Assembly: GCA_003417655.1 (NCBI GenBank)
Contig: QVMW01000004.1
Coordinates: forward strand, 1-64,000
DNA from: Rhodobacteraceae bacterium 63075
Lineage (GTDB): Bacteria > Pseudomonadota > Alphaproteobacteria > Rhodobacterales > Rhodobacteraceae
Direction: 5' to 3'
DNA: 64,000 bases
Shown here piece by piece: positions 62,311 to 64,000 of the stretch; within the stretch, counting starts at the first letter, position 1; every line of letters begins with the position of its first letter. The notes below the pieces were generated by a model. The model did not search any database. It was not told the origin of the DNA and worked only from the letters and a program-made list of their open reading frames with translations. The position numbers were made by a program, and so were the translations under genes.

Positions 62311-62357
62311 CAAGATTTTTTCGAAAAATCTTGCGCAAGAAAATTCGAATTTTCTTG
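62311..62357. repeat. AT-rich palindrome pair, second copy
   Basis: CAAGATTTTT (62311-62320) pairs with 62324-62333 across a TCG loop, followed by a 22-base perfect palindrome (core AAGAAAATTCGAATTTTCTT, 62336-62357) that is identical to 15715-15736. Located between the radical SAM gene and the desaturase gene. Confidence 0.85.
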
Positions 62358-62389
62358 CCCGCTCCGCTGCCCCGTTCCACCCTGACCGC

Positions 62390-63271
62390 ATGAACCACCG
62401 CGACGTTCTCAAATCCATCCCCGCGCCCGAGCGGGCCGCGTTGCAAAAGCGTTCCGATGCAGCCGGGCTGGCGCATCTCGCGCTCTATCTCGCGGCCCTC
62501 GCGCTCACCGGCACATGGATCGCCAGCGGCGCGCCCTTCTGGTGGGCGGCGCTGATGCCCCATGGCATCCTGCTGGTCTTTCTCTTCACGTTGCAACATG
62601 AATGCACGCATGACACGCCCTTCGCCAGCCGCTGGCTGAACCGCCTCGTTGGCCATCTTTCCGGTCTCGTCCTCGTTCAGCCCTTCACGTGGTTCCGGCA
62701 CTTTCATCTCGCCCATCACAGGCATACGAACGATCCCGAGAACGACCCGGAGCTGGAGGGCGGCCCGCGGCCAGGCTCGCGCCGCGCATGGCTCTGGCAT
62801 GTCTCCGGCCTGCCCGCCTGGCGCGGCTGGATCGCGAACCTGTTGCAACAGGCCATCGCTCCGCGCCCCGCCCCCTACCTGCCCGCGCGCGCCCTGCCGA
62901 AGATCCGCCGCGAGGCGCGGCTGATGCTCGGTGCCTACGTGGTGCTCATCGCGCTTTTCGGCTGGCAGCTCTTCTGGCTCTGGGCGCTGCCGATGCTGCT
63001 CGGCCAGCCCGTTCTGCGGCTCTACCTTCTCGCCGAGCATGGCCGCTGCCCCGCCGTGGCCGACATGCTCTCGAATACGCGCACCACCTTCACCAACCGG
63101 CTGGTGCGCTTTCTGGCCTGGAACATGCCCTATCACATCGAGCATCACAGCGCGCCGAACGTGCCCTTTCACAAGCTGCCCGAGCTGCACAGGCTGATGG
63201 CCCCGCATCTCAAGAGCACATCGCCCTCCTACAGTGGGTTCACGCGGGACTATTTCGCCGGGCTGGACTGA
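62390..63271 (+). CDS. Fatty acid desaturase family protein
   Basis: Encodes 293 residues. A membrane-bound di-iron desaturase or hydroxylase with the three histidine boxes: H70ECTHD75, H106LAHH110 and H249IEHH253, plus [21 protein letters not shown]. Four to five hydrophobic segments are visible ([54 protein letters not shown] and others). It inserts a double bond or hydroxyl into an acyl chain or a lipid head group; the exact substrate is unclear. The 3' end overlaps the convergent anmK gene by 22 bases. Confidence 0.9.
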   Translation: MNHRDVLKSIPAPERAALQKRSDAAGLAHLALYLAALALTGTWIASGAPFWWAALMPHGILLVFLFTLQHECTHDTPFASRWLNRLVGHLSGLVLVQPFTWFRHFHLAHHRHTNDPENDPELEGGPRPGSRRAWLWHVSGLPAWRGWIANLLQQAIAPRPAPYLPARALPKIRREARLMLGAYVVLIALFGWQLFWLWALPMLLGQPVLRLYLLAEHGRCPAVADMLSNTRTTFTNRLVRFLAWNMPYHIEHHSAPNVPFHKLPELHRLMAPHLKSTSPSYSGFTRDYFAGLD

Positions 63272-64000
63272 GGCCGCGAGACCGTCCCGCCGCCCACGGC
63301 GGCGCGCACGCCCGTCGTGCCGGGGCAGGATGTCGGCAAGCCCCGCGCCACGCGCACGGCGAGATAGGCGAACGCCTGTGCTTCGAGCATGTCGCCGTCT
63401 AGGCCCGTCGCGTCGATGTCACGGACCGGGCAATCGAGCGCCGCGCGCAGCATGTCCATCATCACCGGGTTCTTGCGCCCCCCGCCCGTGACCAGAAGCT
63501 CCGAAGGTGGCTCCGGCGCATGGTCCATCGCCTGCAAGACGGCAGCGGCGACCATGCCTGTCAGCGTCGCCGCCGCGTCAGCATCGCCCAGCTCCAGCAC
63601 CAGCTCGCGCAAATCGGCGAAGCTGCCCCGATCGAGCGACTTGGGCGGGATCTTGTAGAAATAGGGATCGGCGAGAAAGAGCTCCAACGCGCCCTGCTCG
63701 ACCCTGCCGCGCCGCGCCAGCGCGCCCTCCGCGTCATGGGGCTGGCCCAGCCGCTCCTGGCAGAGGTCGTTGATCGGCGCATTCGCCGGGCCGGTATCGA
63801 AGGCGAGAAGCGCGCCCGCATCTTCGGGCCGCGCGATGCGCGGATCGGCGAAGGTGATGTTCCCGACGCCGCCGAGATTGAGGAATGCCACGGGGCGCTC
63901 GTAGCCGAGGTAACGCGCACAGGCGTGATGGTAGAAAGGCGCGAGCGGCGCGCCCTCGCCGCCAAGCTGCACATCCGCCGAGCGGAAATCCCAGACCACG
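63250..64000 (-). CDS. anmK: Anhydro-N-acetylmuramic acid kinase, C-terminal part
   Basis: The frame is open to the right edge of the window, so the N-terminal third is missing. The visible 249 residues match Anm[83 protein letters not shown], and [17 protein letters not shown]. AnmK phosphorylates and opens anhydro-N-acetylmuramic acid during peptidoglycan recycling, which fits the lytic transglycosylase elsewhere in the window. A GTG near the edge is not the true start. It overlaps the desaturase stop. Confidence 0.93.
   Translation of the reverse strand, partial: VVWDFRSADVQLGGEGAPLAPFYHHACARYLGYERPVAFLNLGGVGNITFADPRIARPEDAGALLAFDTGPANAPINDLCQERLGQPHDAEGALARRGRVEQGALELFLADPYFYKIPPKSLDRGSFADLRELVLELGDADAAATLTGMVAAAVLQAMDHAPEPPSELLVTGGGRKNPVMMDMLRAALDCPVRDIDATGLDGDMLEAQAFAYLAVRVARGLPTSCPGTTGVRAAVGGGTVSRPQSSPAK

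Overview
This window looks like a chromosomal segment of a marine Rhodobacteraceae (Roseobacter-group) alphaproteobacterium. The evidence is high GC with many GC-rich antisense open frames, the minus-strand cell-envelope run pyrH-frr-uppS-cdsA-dxr-rseP-bamA-skp-fabZ-lpxA-lpxI-lpxB, the trpGDC-moaC-moeA run, a DmdA-like demethylase and a SELENBP1-type methanethiol oxidase. No rRNA, tRNA, CRISPR array or complete insertion sequence was seen. The genus call is inference.

Layout. 1-6.7 kb is accessory: a tyrosine integrase translationally coupled to a gene that leaves the window, a small exported protein, two exported tail-fibre-like paralogues sharing an almost identical C-terminal cassette, and an RTX calcium-binding gene cut by an in-frame amber codon. 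6.8-14 kb holds an NTF2-like gene, an IclR regulator and a divergent six-gene operon: SELENBP1/methanethiol oxidase, 2Fe-2S ferredoxin, CoA-binding protein, a crotonase lacking both usual catalytic glutamates, an acyl-CoA ligase and a DmdA-like THF-dependent demethylase. This is the best candidate for a new catabolic pathway. 14-19.5 kb has rlmE, a Ppx/GppA phosphatase and a folate/C1 trio (virulence-factor domain protein, MetF-like reductase, methyl-THF pterin-binding methyltransferase).

19.8-30.6 kb carries a low-GC orphan, a glucokinase-like gene, DUF192, a double cold-shock protein, pdxH, fabI, a LysE exporter, gpt, an aminotransferase, ppiD, trpE and rluE. 30.7-37.6 kb has a divergent polysaccharide deacetylase, trpGDC-moaC-moeA and two exported small proteins. 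37.7-49.8 kb is the envelope operon, including a 43-codon membrane protein between rseP and bamA. 49.9-56.4 kb has miaA, VOC and ABM proteins, a lytic transglycosylase, ssb, a dGTPase-like protein, erpA, an all-helical unknown and a strongly repetitive 116-residue peptide that resembles a multi-core RiPP precursor. 56.7-64 kb has an exonuclease III, zwf-pgl-pgi (Entner-Doudoroff entry), a radical SAM protein, a fatty acid desaturase and the C-terminal part of anmK at the edge.

Two families of intergenic palindromic repeats recur through the window. One is AT-rich hairpins with a TTCGAA or TCG core at 15.7, 29.9 and 62.3 kb. The other is a TGCCTTTTT-CTTGC-AAATATCC element with a GC-rich hairpin at 25.1 and 51.8 kb.
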